In this document: piece by piece, positions 23,604-25,049 of the stretch
How the letters are laid out: each line of letters starts with the position of its first letter
Numbering within the stretch: position 1 is the first letter of the stretch
DNA from: JAXGPP01 sp964436865
Lineage (GTDB): Bacteria > Planctomycetota > Planctomycetia > Pirellulales > Thermoguttaceae
NCBI GenBank assembly: GCA_964436865.1
Contig: CAYTFK010000066.1
Location: 1-25,049, forward strand
Length of the DNA stretch: 25,049 nt
Direction: 5' to 3'
Made by a program: the position numbers and the translations under genes
The notes under the pieces: generated by a model
What the model was told of the DNA's origin: nothing
The model's database searches: none
The model's input: the letters and a program-made list of their open reading frames with translations, nothing else

Positions 23604-23632
23604 AGTCTACGCCCCGGCCCCCAGGATGTCAA
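23604..23632 (-). promoter_or_regulatory. Predicted sigma70-type promoter of moxR-DUF58-DUF4129
   Basis: TTGACA (minus strand, 23627-23632), a 17-bp spacer and TAGACT (23604-23609): perfect -35, optimal spacing and four of six at -10. It would give a leader of about 50 bases. The promoter overlaps the region just after the DUF1080 stop (23635), so the MoxR operon is separate from that gene. Confidence 0.65.
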
Positions 23633-23634
23633 CA

Positions 23635-24777
23635 CTACGGCTGCGGCGGGCCGATCCGCAGGTGGCGAAACCACACCTCCTCGTTGTGGTTCTGCAGGCC
23701 GAGGAAACCCTCCTGGCAGCGGGCCAGGAGTTCCGCGACATCGGCCCCCTTGGCGTCGACTACGACGGCGCCGTTGTGCGTCACGCGGTAGTCCGGCCCC
23801 TGGCAGTTGATCTCCAGCGTGTTCCACTCGCCGGCCGGGCGGCTCACCCGGGGATCGGCCGGCACGATCTTGTAGACGCTGCCGGAGTACTGGTACGGCT
23901 GGAGTTCGGTGTATCTTGGATGATTGTCGTCGAGGATTTGCACCTCAATCCCGGACCCGTTGCCATGGTGGGACCCTTCCGCCGGCACGCGAACATAGAC
24001 TCCCGAGTTTCCGCCCGGCTTGAGCCGGTACTCCAGCCGCAGATTGAAATCGCCGACCGGGTCGTTGTGCCGCAGCCACGTTCCCTTCTCGCCGGTGCAG
24101 ACGAGCAGGCCGTCCTCGACCTTCCAGCAACTCTCGGCCGGCGCCGTGGCGCCGGTCCAGCCGGTCAGGTCGGCGCCGTTGAACAGCGGGCGGTAGCCGA
24201 TTTCCGTGATCCGCAGGTTGCGGAAGAGGAACCGGCCGCCGCCGGGCACCTCCGACTGCAGAGCGATGTAGCCGCTCGGCCGTTCGACGCCATCGGCTTC
24301 CCATGCCGGCTGGCCGTTGATCTCCAAGGAAGCCGTGGTGCCGACGACAGTGAGCCGGAAATGGTTCCAATCGCCCGGTTTGACCAGGCCGCTACTGGTG
24401 GCCCCGGCGAGACCCGGCACGTTGCCTTCCATGTCCTTGCGCAGGTTCACCTGGTAGTCGCGCGGCCACGGCCGGCCTTCCGGCGGCGGCATCTCGCAGC
24501 GGAAGAAGATGCCCGAATCCCACATCTCGGACCCGAGCGCCTTCCAGTCGACCTCCAGAACGAAATTACCGTAGCGGTGGTCGGTCGCCACCACGCCGTC
24601 CCCCTCGGCAAGCAGGATCGCGCCGCTTTCGACCTTCGCCTCGCATCCCACGACTCGCCATCCGGCCAGCGTGTTTCCGTCAAAGAGCGGATAGCTGTAC
24701 CCCTCCAAGCCGTCGGCCCCGAGCAGCGACGGGGTGCAGGCCAGTAACAAAAGAGTCACGAGAGTCCGAGCGATCAT
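23635..24777 (-). CDS. Secreted protein with two DUF1080 (3-keto-disaccharide hydrolase) domains
   Basis: 380-aa exported protein. ATG 24777 is chosen because AGGA lies five bases upstream and a signal peptide follows (MIARTLVTLLLLACTPSLLG, then ADG); the longer frame to 25044 runs through the promoter. There are two tandem concanavalin-like beta-sandwich domains of the DUF1080 type. Domain 1 (about 28-200) starts PLFDGNTLAGW and has FVLEVDWK and DSGIFFR; domain 2 (about 205-375) starts PLFNGADLTGWTG and has FNLRLEYRLKPGGNSGVYVR and HHGNGSGIEVQILDD. The family is greatly expanded in planctomycetes; some members hydrolyse 3-keto-glycosides, others may only bind glycans. Which domain is catalytic here is not clear. 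The next gene downstream, moxR, has its own promoter. Confidence 0.9.
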   Translation of the reverse strand: MIARTLVTLLLLACTPSLLGADGLEGYSYPLFDGNTLAGWRVVGCEAKVESGAILLAEGDGVVATDHRYGNFVLEVDWKALGSEMWDSGIFFRCEMPPPEGRPWPRDYQVNLRKDMEGNVPGLAGATSSGLVKPGDWNHFRLTVVGTTASLEINGQPAWEADGVERPSGYIALQSEVPGGGRFLFRNLRITEIGYRPLFNGADLTGWTGATAPAESCWKVEDGLLVCTGEKGTWLRHNDPVGDFNLRLEYRLKPGGNSGVYVRVPAEGSHHGNGSGIEVQILDDNHPRYTELQPYQYSGSVYKIVPADPRVSRPAGEWNTLEINCQGPDYRVTHNGAVVVDAKGADVAELLARCQEGFLGLQNHNEEVWFRHLRIGPPQP

Positions 24778-24821
24778 CTTTGTCCTTTCGCGGTATATGA
24801 GGCCTTTCTGCCGGCCGCGAC

Positions 24822-24851
24822 ATAATAACCAGCCGGAAACACGGGCGTCAA
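24822..24851 (-). promoter_or_regulatory. Predicted sigma70-type promoter of the DUF1080 gene
   Basis: TTGACG (minus strand, 24846-24851), an 18-bp spacer and TATTAT (24822-24827; five of six to TATAAT). It predicts a leader of roughly 40 bases before ATG 24777. Confidence 0.6.
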
Positions 24852-25019
24852 ATGGCAGCGGCATGCAAGGCACTGCCTTCGAGCGACAAGCGGCAATTCC
24901 TCCGTGATCCTGTGGTCCTGCATCCCTTTCGCTATTGCTGAGGTGCGCAGGAAGTTGGCGACGACCGAGGAGATTCCGAGGGGGCCGCGGGGGCCGAGGC
25001 CGCACCGCGAGTTGGTACA

Positions 25020-25041
25020 TTGTTGCATCGACGCGCAACAA
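25020..25041. promoter_or_regulatory. Inverted repeat TTGTTGC-N8-GCAACAA, possible operator
   Basis: A perfect 7-bp dyad with an eight-base centre at the window edge, about 170 bases upstream of the DUF1080 promoter. No T-run follows on either strand, which speaks against a terminator. It could equally belong to a gene beyond the window. Confidence 0.3.
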
Positions 25042-25049
25042 CAAACGCA

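Larger units (their letters stand above)
24778..25049. other. Upstream region of the DUF1080 gene
   Basis: 272 bases with no credible gene. It contains the DUF1080 promoter, a CCTCCGTGATCCTGTGGTCC scrap (24899-24918) of a kind often seen as intergenic repeat in related genomes (from memory), and a TTGTTGC/GCAACAA dyad at 25020-25041. Confidence 0.5.

Noticed and set aside
22547..24747. Two overlapping plus-strand frames opposite moxR and the DUF1080 gene
   Set aside because: Both opposing genes have clear family motifs, ribosome-binding sites and promoters; the plus frames show none.

Overview
High-GC bacterial chromosome fragment, most likely a planctomycete (Pirellulales-like) and probably a metagenome-assembled scaffold. 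The evidence for this is the sequencing gap of exactly 100 N at 9571-9670, a tandem-domain DUF1080 protein, a secreted HtrA-PDZ-PA14 protease, a REC+GHKL response regulator, a MoxR/DUF58/DUF4129 operon and several intergenic hairpin/repeat scraps. I see no insertion sequence, prophage, CRISPR array, tRNA or rRNA. The lineage is inferred from gene content only.

Layout. (1) 1-2144, minus: 5' part of sppA (S49 signal peptide peptidase) with a long charged linker; its 3' end lies outside the window. (2) 7887-2363, minus: complete imuA-imuB-dnaE2 translesion-mutagenesis cassette with a good sigma70-type promoter and a plausible terminator; both internal junctions carry repeat/hairpin sequence. (3) 8034-9458, plus: secreted trypsin-PDZ-PA14 protein, divergent from imuA. 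(4) 11109-9514, minus: motA-motB stator genes; motB is interrupted by the N gap. (5) 11509-14012, plus: two-gene secreted carbohydrate-active unit (alpha-barrel protein plus GH43-like five-bladed propeller). (6) 18767-14053, minus: MASE3 hybrid histidine kinase with two REC domains and an Hpt domain, then a REC+GHKL response regulator, then a small membrane protein that looks like a cut-down FlhA cytoplasmic domain. (7) 23545-19154, minus: moxR-DUF58-DUF4129 operon with a strong promoter and a perfect dyad at the predicted transcription start. (8) 24777-23635, minus: secreted two-domain DUF1080 protein with its own promoter.

How the parts may work together. The imu genes form an error-prone repair module: ImuA and ImuB recruit the polymerase DnaE2. 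The hybrid kinase could relay phosphate from its Hpt domain to the neighbouring regulator, whose output domain resembles anti-sigma kinases but has Gln at the usual catalytic Glu. MotAB and the FlhA-like protein both point to flagellar ancestry, but no other flagellar gene is in the window. The glycosidase-like pair and the DUF1080 protein fit a polysaccharide-degrading lifestyle. The MoxR operon resembles envelope-associated chaperone operons but has no transglutaminase gene where one is often found.

Three predicted promoters (imuA, moxR, DUF1080 gene) share TTGACR with a 17-18 bp spacer and a TANNNT -10, so a housekeeping sigma factor of ordinary specificity is likely. Start codons were moved inward from the longest open frames for several genes on the basis of ribosome-binding sites and signal peptides. 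All functional calls come from motif recognition by eye; no database search was possible.
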